From assembly GCA_965115995.1 (NCBI GenBank), contig OZ220472.1, forward strand, positions 2,542,001-2,606,000: a DNA stretch of 64,000 nucleotides, written 5' to 3'. Shown here in pieces: positions 43,502-52,818 of the stretch. The translations under genes and the position numbers were made by a program. The first letter of the stretch is position 1. Every line of letters begins with the position of its first letter. The stretch comes from Poriferisodalis sp026713105. GTDB lineage: Bacteria; Actinomycetota; Acidimicrobiia; Acidimicrobiales; Poriferisodalaceae. A model generated the notes under the pieces. The model saw only the letters and a program-made list of their open reading frames with translations. It was not told where the DNA came from and made no database searches.

Positions 43502-44395
43502 ATGCCAGTACCGACGGACATGGTGGGCGAGACGATCGGGCCCATTACCCACGACGTGGACGAGCGCTGGACGATGGCGTACGCAGCGTCGCTCGGCGAC
43601 ACACACGACTGCTACTTCGACACGCTCGCCGATGACGGTGTGGTGGCGCACCCCATGTTTGCGGTGTGCCCGGAGTGGCCCGTGATCGTCGCGGGTCGGG
43701 ACATCTCTGATCGCTGGGGCATCACACCCGATGAGGTCCGACGTTCGGTGCACGCGACGCACGACCTGACGGTGCACCGGCTCGTGCGCCCGGGCGACCA
43801 CTTGTCGACCAAGGTCACCTACACCGGGGTTGAGCAGCGCAAGCCCGGCACCTTCCAGACCATGCGGATCGACACCGTCGACGCAGACGGCAATCCGGTC
43901 GCCACGACCTACCAAGGCGGGATGTTTCTCAACGTCGAGACAGCAGGCGAGAACCGGCCCGATCTCGATGCGCCAGCCGAACCGGATTTCGGCGAGCTGC
44001 CCGTTGAGCCGATGGCCGAGATTCCGGTGCCCGTCGCGCACGGCGCAGCGCACACCTACACCGAGTGCGCTCGCATCTGGAATCCGATCCACACCGACGC
44101 GGCTGTTGCCGAGAAAGCAGGGCTGCCCGGCATCATCCTGCATGGGACCGCCACCTTGGCGCTCGGCGTTTCAGCCGTCGTCGACGCCGTAGCCGGCGGC
44201 GATCCAGCGAGAGTCCGCCGCATCGTCTGCCGATTCCGAGCCATGGTGCTCATGCCGTCGACGATCACGGTGCGCGTCTGGGACACGATCCCGGTGAACG
44301 ATCACGACGACGTCACCGAAGCGGTGCGCTTCGACGTGCTCAATGCCGAAGGCGGCCCCGCAGTGGACCGCGGGGTCATCCTGCTGAGTCGCTGA
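43502..44395 (+). CDS. MaoC-like dehydratase/enoyl-CoA hydratase (two hot-dog domains)
   Basis: 297 residues. The N-terminal half (about 1-150) is a FAS1-like dehydratase hot-dog with DTHDCYFD. The C-terminal half is MaoC-type with the hydratase-2 motif ARIWNPIHTDAAVAEKAGLPG, ending GIILHGT, whose Asp and His act on the enoyl-CoA. It probably hydrates an unsaturated acyl-CoA. ATG 43502 with GGGGG upstream; an earlier GTG at 43460 is less likely. Its 3' end overlaps the convergent M1 peptidase gene by 20 bases. Confidence 0.86.
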   Translation: MPVPTDMVGETIGPITHDVDERWTMAYAASLGDTHDCYFDTLADDGVVAHPMFAVCPEWPVIVAGRDISDRWGITPDEVRRSVHATHDLTVHRLVRPGDHLSTKVTYTGVEQRKPGTFQTMRIDTVDADGNPVATTYQGGMFLNVETAGENRPDLDAPAEPDFGELPVEPMAEIPVPVAHGAAHTYTECARIWNPIHTDAAVAEKAGLPGIILHGTATLALGVSAVVDAVAGGDPARVRRIVCRFRAMVLMPSTITVRVWDTIPVNDHDDVTEAVRFDVLNAEGGPAVDRGVILLSR

Positions 44396-45995
44396 CAGCG
44401 AGGTCGTCGAGGGTCGACGGCATCTCGGGGCTGTAGAGCCACGAGGCGAGCAGGGCCACAGCCTCGGGCCCGCCGAGCTGCGCCACGATCGCCATGAATT
44501 CGCGCGTGGTTACGCTGTCTCCGGCCGACTGCTGGTAGTGGCTCCGCACGACCTCGAAGAACATCTCGTCGCCGAGATGACGGTGCAGCGCATGCAAGGT
44601 CAACGTGGATCGCCGGTACACCGAGTTGAAGTCGAACAATTGCTGCACGGTGACGCTGGCGGGAGGCGCTGCATTCGCATCGCGCGCTGCCTGCAGCTCA
44701 CCGGCCATCAGCGCGCCGATGTCACTGCCCTCGTAGTCGGCGAGATACAGGAAGGCCAGGTAGTGCGCGAATCCCTCGTTGAGCCAGATGTCGCTCCAGT
44801 CCCCCGGCGACACCGAATTGCCGAACCACGCGTGCGCCAGCTCGTGACCGATGATCAGCGGGTTCAGCGTCTGGTTTCCGTGCAGCGAGAGCGTCTGGTT
44901 CTCCATGGCGAAGCCGGTGCGAAACGGCAGCACGAGCGTGCCATACGCATCGAACGGATACGGGCCAAGCAGCTCTTCGAAAAACTCGATGGCGCCCGGG
45001 GTGACAGACAGGGCTTCGAGGGTTGCCTGGCGCTCCTCGTCGGTCAATGAGCTGGGGATGTAGTCGCGGATCAGCAGGCCCTCGCGAGTCCCCTGTTCAT
45101 GGCGCTCGAACTCGCCGATGTAGACCGCTGCCAGATAGGTGGCCATGGGGTCGTTCATCTGCCATGTCGCCGTTCGGCGGCCGTCGACAACGGTCTCGCT
45201 CGTGAGCAGACCGTTCGAGGCTGCCGTCAGGCGTTCGGGCACGGTGATGGCGATGGTGAATGTGGCCTTGTCGGTGGGGTGGTTGCTGGACGGGAACCAC
45301 GACATCGAGCCCGACGGCTCGTTGGCGGTGAAGATCACGCCGTCCTGGTTGAACCAGCCGATCTCGAAGAACGGCACTCCCGGATCGTCGATGCGCTCCG
45401 GCATTCCCGAGTAGGCCACCTCGACGGAGAAGCTGACTCCGGCAGGAACCGGAGTCGTGGGCTGGACGATCAATTCGGCGTCCTCACGCGAGAACTCAGC
45501 CGCGGTGTCGTCCACCTTCACGGTGCTGACTTCGAGGCCGGACAGGTCCAGGTAGATCGTCTCGAGCTCACTGGTGGACACCGCGTGGACAGTCGTGACA
45601 CCGTCGATGGCGTTGGCGTCCGGGTCGACATCGAGCGCGAGGTCGTAGTGGGTGACGTCGTAGCCGCTGTTGCCGAGCCACGGGTAGAAGCTGTCGCCGG
45701 CACCGGCGCCAGGTGGCGGCACGGCGTGCTCTTGCTCCTCAGCAGGTGCCGGCGGCGCGGTGGTCGTGGGCGCGGTCGTCTCTGTGACGCTGGGCGCCGT
45801 CGTTGCCGGCGCCGGAGCTGCTGTTGTCGATGGAGGCGGCACCGTGGCGGATGTGGCGGTCGCTGCCTCTGCGGTCGCCCGCACCGGCACCGTTGCATCG
45901 CTGCGCCCGTCATCGGAACTGGTGCACGCCGACAGCACCAACGCGAGAGCCAGCGCGGGCACTGTTGCCCTCATCCACGTATGCACCAGTTGCAC
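44376..45995 (-). CDS. M1 family zinc metallopeptidase lipoprotein
   Basis: 539 residues. A basic/hydrophobic signal with lipobox LSAC is followed by a Thr/Pro/Ala-rich linker (about 28-95). The catalytic domain holds the exopeptidase motif FAMENQ (GAMEN variant) and the zinc site HELAHAWFGN (H384, E385, H388) with Glu 407 in NEGFAHY. It should trim peptides outside the cell membrane. It lacks the long C-terminal domain of aminopeptidase N, like smaller secreted M1 forms. GTG 45995 is used; ATG 45974 also gives a proper signal. Confidence 0.88.
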   Translation of the reverse strand: MQLVHTWMRATVPALALALVLSACTSSDDGRSDATVPVRATAEAATATSATVPPPSTTAAPAPATTAPSVTETTAPTTTAPPAPAEEQEHAVPPPGAGAGDSFYPWLGNSGYDVTHYDLALDVDPDANAIDGVTTVHAVSTSELETIYLDLSGLEVSTVKVDDTAAEFSREDAELIVQPTTPVPAGVSFSVEVAYSGMPERIDDPGVPFFEIGWFNQDGVIFTANEPSGSMSWFPSSNHPTDKATFTIAITVPERLTAASNGLLTSETVVDGRRTATWQMNDPMATYLAAVYIGEFERHEQGTREGLLIRDYIPSSLTDEERQATLEALSVTPGAIEFFEELLGPYPFDAYGTLVLPFRTGFAMENQTLSLHGNQTLNPLIIGHELAHAWFGNSVSPGDWSDIWLNEGFAHYLAFLYLADYEGSDIGALMAGELQAARDANAAPPASVTVQQLFDFNSVYRRSTLTLHALHRHLGDEMFFEVVRSHYQQSAGDSVTTREFMAIVAQLGGPEAVALLASWLYSPEMPSTLDDLAVSDSAG

Positions 45996-46080
45996 TCTTG
46001 CAGATGAGCGCTACAGAGCGTGATCACCTTGGCGCTCGTCCCACAGGCGCTCAGCGACGCCCAACCGGAGAACCGACGAT

Positions 46081-46758
46081 TCAGCTCAGGTGCTCAGCAA
46101 AATGATCGAGTGTGCGCTGGCGGGCCAGTGCGGCGGCGTCAGGGTGGAAGCTGGCACGGGCGTCGCAGTTGAAGCCATGATCTGCACCGTCGTAGACGTG
46201 CACCGCAATGTGGCCCCATCGCTCCGCGATCGCGTGCACGTTCTCGAGCGGGATGCCGTGGTCCTCGGTGCCGAAGTGCAGCAGCAACGGCGCTTCCGGC
46301 CGCTCGTCAAGGTGCGGCATGATCTGCCCGCCGTAGTAACCCGACGCCGCAGCGATCTTGCCGGCCAGACGGGCTGAGGCCAGATAGCACATCGAACCGC
46401 CCCAGCAATAGCCAACGATGCCAACGCTGCCGCCCGCCGATGCGCAGTCAGCCGCCGCGGAGATGTCTGCCATGACCTGATCGGTGGTGAGGTCGTCGAA
46501 GGCAATCTTGCGCCCGACGTCGATGCCCTCGGCGTCGTAGCCGAGCTCGACCCCGCCGCGGACGCGATCAAACAGCGCAGGCGCCACCGCCAAGTAGCCG
46601 TCAGCGGCATACCCGTCGGCGACGCTGCGGATGTGGTCGTTCACACCGAAGATCTCTTGCACAACCACAACGCCGCCCTCGGGCGTGCCATCGGGATCGG
46701 CCCGGTAAGCGCTGAAGGTCGCGCCGTCAGAAGCTGTCAGTTCGATCGTCTGTCCCAT
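46081..46758 (-). CDS. Dienelactone hydrolase family protein
   Basis: 225 residues, alpha/beta hydrolase. The Cys nucleophile is C118 in GYCWGG, with D166 (GTEDHGIP) and H194 (ADHGFNC) completing the triad, and E35 (VVQEIFG) that activates the Cys in this family. It should open carboxymethylenebutenolide or a related lactone or ester. The ATG gives the normal family N-terminus. The gene lies between the M1 peptidase and amidohydrolase genes on one strand; whether they share a promoter is unclear. Confidence 0.9.
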   Translation of the reverse strand: MGQTIELTASDGATFSAYRADPDGTPEGGVVVVQEIFGVNDHIRSVADGYAADGYLAVAPALFDRVRGGVELGYDAEGIDVGRKIAFDDLTTDQVMADISAAADCASAGGSVGIVGYCWGGSMCYLASARLAGKIAAASGYYGGQIMPHLDERPEAPLLLHFGTEDHGIPLENVHAIAERWGHIAVHVYDGADHGFNCDARASFHPDAAALARQRTLDHFAEHLS

Positions 46759-46818
46759 GGCGCCATTGTCTACCGCAACGGCCAGGTATCGGCCGTTGCT
46801 GGTCCAAACGCTCAGGGG

Positions 46819-47970
46819 CTAGGTGAGGCCCATGAAGCGGCGGGCGTTGGTGTAGACGACCTCGTTGCGCAGGCTGGCTACCTCGTCGTCGAAGCCTTCG
46901 AACGTCTCGTTCAGCTCAGCCAGGGCGCCGGGGAAGGTGCAGTCGTAATGGGGGTAGTCCGAGCCCCACACGACCGTGTGCGCCAGGCCCATCGCAGCGA
47001 CCTGCTCGAAGGCCTCGCCCTCGCCGGCCTCCATGGTCACGAAGCACTGCTCGGAGAAGATCTCCGTGGGATCACGCTTCAGGCGAGGCACCAGGTGACC
47101 CATGGCCTCCTTGTGCTCGTCGAGGCGGTCCAGCCAGTACGGCAGCCAGCCCAGGCCCGATTCGAAGAAGCCCACCCGCAGCATCGGATGGTCGTCGAGC
47201 ACGCCCGAGGCCACCATCTCCATCACCGAGGCCATCTGCTCGAAGGGGTGGCAGACCATGTGGACGTAGAACTGGTTCTCATAGCGGGTCTTGGCGAAGC
47301 TCGGCATGCCCGAGCCGAAGCTGCCGTGGATGCCCACCGTGAGGTCGTGGTGCTCGGCGGCTGACCACACCCGGTTCATCTCGGCGGAGAACAATTCGAG
47401 GCCCCCGTAGCGCTCCGGGCGGAACGTGATGCCGGTCAGCCCTGCGTTGGCGACCTCTTCGATCACCTCGACCGCACCGTCAATCGACTGCAGCGGGCAC
47501 ACGCCCATGCCGAACAGCCGGTTCGGATCCTCCGAGCAGAAGTCGGTCATCCAGCGGTTGTAGGCACGGGCATTCTCGACGGCGACGTCTGGGTCGTTGA
47601 TGTCACCCGAGATCAGCATCAGCGACGGGAACATCAGCGCCGCGTCGAGGCCCTCGTCGTCCATCACCGACAAGCGAGCGGCGGGGTCGTAGCTCCCGGG
47701 CACGATGTCATTCCAGGTGACGTCGGTGCCATAGGCGTCCGGGATGCAGGCCGGCGCGATGCCGTTGCGCAGCCTCTTGCCCTCGACGAACATGGCGTCG
47801 CTGCCGTCACCCATAATCCGGCACTGCGCGATCAGATCCCGGTACTTGGGATCGGCGTACTCCTCCCACACCGACGTCGGCTCGGCGATGTGCGCGTCCG
47901 CGTCGTACACCGGCACCGTCCCGTTCGATGCCAGCGGTCCCGCGCTCTTGCGTGTCTCTGTCATGGCCAT
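46819..47970 (-). CDS. Amidohydrolase family protein (amidohydrolase_2, PF04909)
   Basis: 383 residues. VYDADAHIAEPTSVWEEYAD has the D-x-H metal motif; later GIHGSFGSGMP, HMVCHPFEQM, VGFFESGLGWLPYWLDRLD and VVWGSDYPHYDCTFPG supply His, the general-base region and the terminal Asp. It is a close relative of the gene at 19189-20337. Substrates of this group are mostly aromatic acids or amides. ATG 47970 has GGGGAGG 7-8 bases upstream. Confidence 0.87.
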   Translation of the reverse strand: MAMTETRKSAGPLASNGTVPVYDADAHIAEPTSVWEEYADPKYRDLIAQCRIMGDGSDAMFVEGKRLRNGIAPACIPDAYGTDVTWNDIVPGSYDPAARLSVMDDEGLDAALMFPSLMLISGDINDPDVAVENARAYNRWMTDFCSEDPNRLFGMGVCPLQSIDGAVEVIEEVANAGLTGITFRPERYGGLELFSAEMNRVWSAAEHHDLTVGIHGSFGSGMPSFAKTRYENQFYVHMVCHPFEQMASVMEMVASGVLDDHPMLRVGFFESGLGWLPYWLDRLDEHKEAMGHLVPRLKRDPTEIFSEQCFVTMEAGEGEAFEQVAAMGLAHTVVWGSDYPHYDCTFPGALAELNETFEGFDDEVASLRNEVVYTNARRFMGLT

Positions 47971-48132
47971 GTCACAGCCTCCCCGTTACCCCAGTGCGTC
48001 CATTCTGCCCCACCCCCACGAATGACGCAGCACGTAGCGCTCCCTTCGGCACAGTGGACAACGTGGGTTCAATCCGAAGCGCAATGGTCAAGCGGCGGCG
48101 AGACGCCTCTTTGGAAGTTGCCGAGCCGTGCG

Positions 48133-49293
48133 CTATGTGCCCTCGTTGAGGATTTCGAGATACTCGCGATACACGTACAACCGGTTACGGCGACCACCCG
48201 TCACTTCGGTCGCAATTCCAAGATCGCACAGACGCTGGAGGCACGTCCGGGCCGTTGGCGCAGACAGACCGGTGCGTTCAACAACCTGCGCTGCGTTGAC
48301 GACAATGCGCTCTGTCAGCGCTTCATGCACGCGGAGCGCAGAGTTCGGCCGGACGCCCGCTGCCGCGACTCGTTCACGGTCATTGCTCGCCAACTGCAGC
48401 AGCCGTCGCGCCGTTTCTCGGGCAGAGGTCGCTACAGCCGCGACCCCTTCCAGAAAGAACTCGAGCCACTCCTCCCAGTCACCGCTTTGGCGCACCAGAT
48501 CGAGAAGGTCGTAGTACCGCTCTCGGTGCTCTTTGAAATGCAGACTCAGATACAACACCGGCGAGGAGAGCAGCCCTCTATCGATGAGCATGAGGATGAT
48601 GAGCATTCTGCCGATCCGCCCGTTGCCATCCAAGAACGGATGAATGGTCTCGAACTGAACGTGCGCCAACCCGGCCCGCACGAGGGCTGGGAATGCGTCG
48701 TCTCGGGCATCGACGAATCGCTCGAGATCGGACATGGCGGTGGCAGCCTGCTCCGGTGGCGGAGGTACGAATCGGGCATTTCCCGGTCGCGTTCCGCCCA
48801 ACCAGTTCTGAGATCGACGAAACTCGCCGAGCAGCTTGTCCCCACCCCTCGTGTCCTTCAGCAAGACGCCATGAGCCCCACGAAGCAAGCGGTTGCACAA
48901 GGGCAAGCCTCTCGGATCCGCGAGCTGACCTGCGGCGTACTGCACAGCATGGACATACCGCGACACCTCGAGCACATCGTCGATCGGTGCACCGGGTGCG
49001 CGTGACGACTCGAACTGCAGTAGATCCGAGAGCGAGGACTGCGTACCTTCAATCTGCGAAGACAGCACAGCTTCCTTGCGGACGTAGCTGTATATGAACA
49101 AATGAGGATTCGGCAATATCTCGGCCGCCCCTTCGAGACTGCCGAGGGCATGCGTAGCCTCTTCCTGAAGCACCTGCAAGCGACTCGTCATGTGCACCGG
49201 TGGGTCAGGCGGCAGCGGGTGAGGTACGAAGGCGCGGACCTCCTCGCGGTCGTACCGGGTGACGTCGTATGTTCCGGTGAGACCGCGCTTCAT
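48133..49293 (-). CDS. Fic family protein (AMP-transferase) with C-terminal winged helix
   Basis: 386 residues. An N-terminal Fic_N-type region contains the inhibitory motif SxxxEG (S78-E82-G83), so activity is probably self-limited. The core motif HPFLDGNGRIGR begins at H218, the full form needed to transfer AMP to a hydroxyl side chain. The C-terminal 60 residues (NAAQVVERTGLSAPTARTCLQRL) form a winged helix that could bind DNA. ATG 49293 has a perfect AGGAGG. The palindromes upstream (49348-49375) make self-regulation likely. No separate antitoxin is seen. Confidence 0.9.
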   Translation of the reverse strand: MKRGLTGTYDVTRYDREEVRAFVPHPLPPDPPVHMTSRLQVLQEEATHALGSLEGAAEILPNPHLFIYSYVRKEAVLSSQIEGTQSSLSDLLQFESSRAPGAPIDDVLEVSRYVHAVQYAAGQLADPRGLPLCNRLLRGAHGVLLKDTRGGDKLLGEFRRSQNWLGGTRPGNARFVPPPPEQAATAMSDLERFVDARDDAFPALVRAGLAHVQFETIHPFLDGNGRIGRMLIILMLIDRGLLSSPVLYLSLHFKEHRERYYDLLDLVRQSGDWEEWLEFFLEGVAAVATSARETARRLLQLASNDRERVAAAGVRPNSALRVHEALTERIVVNAAQVVERTGLSAPTARTCLQRLCDLGIATEVTGGRRNRLYVYREYLEILNEGT

Positions 49294-49347
49294 GGGTTCC
49301 TCCTCGTGTCGCCAAGCTCGCAATAGATGACGCGCGCGTTGTGTAAC

Positions 49348-49375
49348 TCTCTTGCGCAAGAGATCTTCTTAAGAA
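49348..49375. promoter_or_regulatory. Two palindromes before the Fic gene
   Basis: A perfect 16-bp palindrome (TCTCTTGCGCAAGAGA, 49348-49363) and a perfect 10-bp one (TTCTTAAGAA, 49366-49375) lie 55-82 bases before the Fic ATG in an unusually A/T-rich patch. They are good candidates for operators of the Fic winged helix. Confidence 0.55.
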
Positions 49376-49475
49376 AATTCAACGCCGAAATTTACGTTAC
49401 ACGCGACCATGACGCTCGGCGCGCAAAGGCGCGGAGCGCGTGAGCGCGGCGCCAGTGCCGAGCTGGCTGTCGGGA

Positions 49476-50258
49476 TCAGTCGGCGTAGAGGACGCGCAGG
49501 CCCCGGCTGACTGCGGGGCCGACGACCGTGTTGTGGTTCTCGTTGGGGAAGACGTGCCAGGTCGAGTCGATGTTGCGGTAGCCGCGAGCCGAGAACTGGT
49601 CCCAGAACTTGGCTTGGGGCGAGTACTCGCCGGTCTCGTTCTCCCCCATCGACATGAAGACCTTGACCTTGGGGTCGCCGCCGGCCTTGGCGTGCTCTTC
49701 CTCGAGGCGGAACATGACTTCGTAGTCCCACCACACCGACGGGCTGGCCAGCAGGTATCGGGCAAACATGTCGGGCGCGTTGAACAGCACGTGCAGGCCG
49801 AACAGCGCCGTGAAGGAATGGCCCACGTAGGTGGGTTCGCCGACGTGGTAGCGGTCATAGAGCAGCGGCAGTACGTCCCCGGCGAGCCACTGGCGGAACG
49901 GCTCGGCCTGACCCGTCTCGGCAGGCGGAACCCGGATGCCGGTCATCGGCGGAGCCTCTGCAGGCGTCACCGTGTAGTCGACGGCACGCAGGTCAAGCAT
50001 CTCGCGCATGTCAGCGGTGTCGTGTGCGATGCCGGCGACGACACATCGCGGCGTCTCCCGAGACATCGACAGGATCCGGGTGGTGTCCACGGCGGTGCCG
50101 AACGTCCAGGGAGCATCGCAGCAAACCACGAGCGGGTACGGATTGGTCGCATCGGGCCGGTAGCCCATCGGCAACGCCACCCAGAGCTGGTAAGACCGAC
50201 CGGCGTCGCTCCGTTGGAGGATGTGTGTCCCGATGGGCCACGCGCCTGAGTCAGCCAC
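49476..50258 (-). CDS. Alpha/beta hydrolase, esterase D-type (PF00756)
   Basis: 260 residues, no signal peptide. The nucleophile elbow is GHSFTALFG with Ser, and a His lies in NENHNTVVGP; the GTH ILQRSDAGRSYQLWVALP start fits putative esterase/siderophore esterase folds. It hydrolyses an ester in the cytosol; the ester is unknown. The GTG start has TAACAT 7 bases upstream. It is followed upstream by the O-methyltransferase gene on the same strand, 10 bases away. Confidence 0.83.
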   Translation of the reverse strand: MADSGAWPIGTHILQRSDAGRSYQLWVALPMGYRPDATNPYPLVVCCDAPWTFGTAVDTTRILSMSRETPRCVVAGIAHDTADMREMLDLRAVDYTVTPAEAPPMTGIRVPPAETGQAEPFRQWLAGDVLPLLYDRYHVGEPTYVGHSFTALFGLHVLFNAPDMFARYLLASPSVWWDYEVMFRLEEEHAKAGGDPKVKVFMSMGENETGEYSPQAKFWDQFSARGYRNIDSTWHVFPNENHNTVVGPAVSRGLRVLYAD

Positions 50259-50265
50259 GGCGGGG

Positions 50266-50271
50266 ATGTTA
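50266..50271 (-). promoter_or_regulatory. -10 element TAACAT (esterase gene)
   Basis: TAACAT on the minus strand stands 7 bases before GTG 50258 and overlaps the stop codon of the O-methyltransferase gene. Confidence 0.5.
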
Positions 50272-50928
50272 TTGGCGACGGCTGATCATCGTCAGGCCGT
50301 CACCGATCGGCAGCATCACGCTGCTGGCACGGCTGTCGGCGGCGACGTGATCGTTGAACGCGCGCATCGCCTCTGTGGCTTCGTCGTCGTGTTCCAGATC
50401 AGCAACCGTGCCGCCCCGCAGAACGTTGTCCACCAGGATCACGCCGCCCGGCGACAGCCGCTCGAAGATCGCCTCGTAGTAGTCCGGGTAGCTGGACTTG
50501 TCGGCGTCAATGAACGCCAAGTCGATCCGGGGTTCGGACGGCAGTGCGCGCAGCGTGTCCAGCGCGGGTCCGATGCGCAGGTCGATGCGGTCGGCGACGC
50601 CGGCTCGGTCCCAGTAGCGGCGGGCGACCGAGGTCCACTCCTCGGAGACATCGCAGCAGATGAGCCGGGCCCCCGGTTCGAGTGCGCTGGCCACACACAG
50701 CGCCGAGTAGCCCGTAAAGGTGCCGACCTCGACAGCCAGCCGGGGCCGCAGCGCCGTCGTCAGCACGGTCATAAACGCGCCCTGCAGCGGGCCGATCTGC
50801 ATGCCCGCAATCCGTCCGAGCTTCGCCGTCTCAGCGATCAGTTCGCGCTGGACGGCTGTGGGCTGCAGCGAATGCGCCGCCGCATAGAGCGCAGCCTGTT
50901 CCTCCACAAACGCCGAGTCCCGAGACAC
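50269..50928 (-). CDS. Class I SAM-dependent O-methyltransferase (PF01596)
   Basis: 219 residues, normal for caffeoyl-CoA/catechol-type O-methyltransferases. The SAM site is AVEVGTFTGYSALCVASAL, then ICCDVSEEWTSVAR, LAFIDADKSSY with metal-binding Asp residues, and GGVILVDNVLRGG. It should methylate a hydroxyl on an aromatic compound with Mg2+. GTG 50928 has TAACCT 7 bases upstream and gives the family start; a longer frame upstream has no support. Divergent from the carboxylase gene at 51111. Confidence 0.87.
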   Translation of the reverse strand: MSRDSAFVEEQAALYAAAHSLQPTAVQRELIAETAKLGRIAGMQIGPLQGAFMTVLTTALRPRLAVEVGTFTGYSALCVASALEPGARLICCDVSEEWTSVARRYWDRAGVADRIDLRIGPALDTLRALPSEPRIDLAFIDADKSSYPDYYEAIFERLSPGGVILVDNVLRGGTVADLEHDDEATEAMRAFNDHVAADSRASSVMLPIGDGLTMISRRQ

Positions 50929-50935
50929 GCAGGCG

Positions 50936-50941
50936 AGGTTA
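50936..50941 (-). promoter_or_regulatory. -10 element TAACCT (O-methyltransferase gene)
   Basis: TAACCT stands 7 bases before GTG 50928, identical in hexamer and spacing to the DapC-like gene promoter. Confidence 0.5.
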
Positions 50942-51110
50942 CGGCGCCGGCCCACAGCGCCACCCAGTTCCGGCCCGCATGTCGTTGCAGCCCACCTTGA
51001 GGGCCGCAGGTAGGCAAAGGCGGGCTGCGTCATGCAGAATTCGGCAGTTCGCGCCAGCGCCCCCGATAGTCGAGCCGCGGGCGGGCGCACCGATAGTCCG
51101 CTGGAGTCAC

Positions 51111-52736
51111 ATGCCGGTACTGCGATCCCACATCGACACCTCTGCCGAGTGGTTCACGAAGAACTGCGACGACATGCGCGAACAACTCGGCGAGCTCGAC
51201 GAGTTGCAGCAGCAGGCCGCCGCAGGCGGGGGGCCGCGGGCGATGGCGCGCATGCGCAGCCGCGACAAGATGCCGGTCCGCGAGCGCATATCGATGCTGG
51301 TGGATCGTGACTCGCCGTTCTACGAGATCAGCTCGCTGGCTGGCTACTGCTCGAACTACGCCGTCGGCGGCGGGCTGGTGATGGGCATCGGCGTCGTGAA
51401 CGGCGTCGAGTGCATGATCGAGGGCAACGACCCGACCGTGCTCGGCGGTGCCATCACGGTGTTCGCGGGCCGCAAGATCATGCGTGCGATCGAGATCTCC
51501 CGCGACAACCGGCTGCCGTACATCCAATTCGTCGAATCAGCCGGCGGCGACTTGCGGGGCGATGACGATCCCGAACGGCAGATGCGTGAGCAGGAGAGTC
51601 ACTTCGCCGAGTCGGGACGCTTGTTCTACGACGTGACCGAACTGTCGAAGCTGAAGATCCCCTCGATCTCGGTGGTCTTCGGCAGCTCCACCGCCGGGGG
51701 CGCCTACCAGCCGGGCATGAGTGACTACAACATCTTCATCCGCAACCAGTCGAAGGTCTTCCTAGGCGGACCGCCGCTGGTGAAGATGGCGACCGGTGAG
51801 GATTCCGACGACGAGACGCTCGGCGGGGCGCAGATGCACGCCGAGACCTCAGGGCTCGCCGACTACCTCGCCGAGGACGAGGCGGACGCGCTCCGTATCT
51901 GCCGGGAGGTCGTTGCGCACCTCAACTGGCGCAAGCTCGGTCCCGGCCCGTCGATGCCGGCCGACCCGCCCGTTCATGACCCCGAGGAGCTGCTCGGGCT
52001 GATGCCACGGGATCTCCAAGCGCTCATCGACTGCCGCGAGGTCATCGCCCGAATCACCGACGGCTCCCGTTTCGAGGAGTTCAAGGCCCGCTACGGCACC
52101 ACGCTCATCTGCGGCTGGGCCTCCGTCCACGGCTTCCCCGTGGGGTTCCTGGGCAACAACGGCCCGCTGTTCAGCGACAGCTCCGAGAAGGCCACCCAGT
52201 TCATCCAGCTGTGCAACCAGCAGGACATCCCGCTGGTGTTCCTGCAGAACATCACCGGCTACATGGTCGGCAAGGACTTCGAGCAGGGCGGCATCGTCAA
52301 GAACGGCTCGAAGATGATCAACGCCGTGTCGAACTCGATGGTGCCCCACATCACCGTCATCCTGGGCAACAGCTACGGCGCCGGGAACTACGGCATGTCG
52401 GGACGGGCGTTCAACACCCGTTTCACCTACTTATGGCCGACCGCCAAGATCGCCATCATGGGGCCCAAGCAGATCGCCGGCGTGATGTCGATCGTGCGCC
52501 GAGGCCAGGCGATGCGCCGCGGCATCGAGTTCGACGAGGAAGCCGACCGCAAGATCACCGAGCAGGTCGAGCATTATCACGAGCTGAAATCGCTCTCCGC
52601 CTACGCCAGCGGGCGCGTGACCGACGACGGCGTGATCGACCCCCGCGACACTCGCGACGTGATCGCCATGTCGCTGTCTGCCTGCCACAACAACGAGATC
52701 AAGGGCGCCGACGGGTTCGGCGTCTTCCGGATGTAA
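51111..52736 (+). CDS. Acyl-CoA carboxylase carboxyltransferase (beta) subunit, methylcrotonyl/propionyl type
   Basis: 541 residues. NPTVLGGA-like NDPTVLGGAITVFAGRKI, YIQFVESAGGDLR, VFGSSTAGGAYQPGMSDYNI and VFLQNITGYMVGKDFEQGGI with GNSYGAGNYGMSGRAF follow the methylcrotonyl-CoA carboxylase beta pattern. It receives CO2 from carboxybiotin made by the alpha subunit encoded 82 bases downstream. ATG 51111 has GGAG 5-6 bases upstream. Leucine or branched-chain acyl-CoA breakdown is the likely pathway, by motif resemblance. Confidence 0.9.
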   Translation: MPVLRSHIDTSAEWFTKNCDDMREQLGELDELQQQAAAGGGPRAMARMRSRDKMPVRERISMLVDRDSPFYEISSLAGYCSNYAVGGGLVMGIGVVNGVECMIEGNDPTVLGGAITVFAGRKIMRAIEISRDNRLPYIQFVESAGGDLRGDDDPERQMREQESHFAESGRLFYDVTELSKLKIPSISVVFGSSTAGGAYQPGMSDYNIFIRNQSKVFLGGPPLVKMATGEDSDDETLGGAQMHAETSGLADYLAEDEADALRICREVVAHLNWRKLGPGPSMPADPPVHDPEELLGLMPRDLQALIDCREVIARITDGSRFEEFKARYGTTLICGWASVHGFPVGFLGNNGPLFSDSSEKATQFIQLCNQQDIPLVFLQNITGYMVGKDFEQGGIVKNGSKMINAVSNSMVPHITVILGNSYGAGNYGMSGRAFNTRFTYLWPTAKIAIMGPKQIAGVMSIVRRGQAMRRGIEFDEEADRKITEQVEHYHELKSLSAYASGRVTDDGVIDPRDTRDVIAMSLSACHNNEIKGADGFGVFRM

Positions 52737-52741
52737 GGGCG
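52722..52741. repeat. 20-bp direct repeat, copy 1, at the beta-subunit stop
   Basis: This segment across the beta-subunit stop codon recurs at 52794-52812 with one base missing in the second copy. It frames the inter-gene region, suggesting a local duplication. Confidence 0.7.
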
Positions 52742-52818
52742 ATGGTGAAGATGGACGACAACAACACCAACGGAATACGCCGCAACCACACCGGTCTTCC
52801 GGATGTAGGGCGGCTGCC

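Noticed and set aside
48060..48085. tRNA-like GGTTCAATCC sequence
   Set aside because: The flanking bases do not pair as a T-stem, and no acceptor or anticodon arm can be drawn around it.
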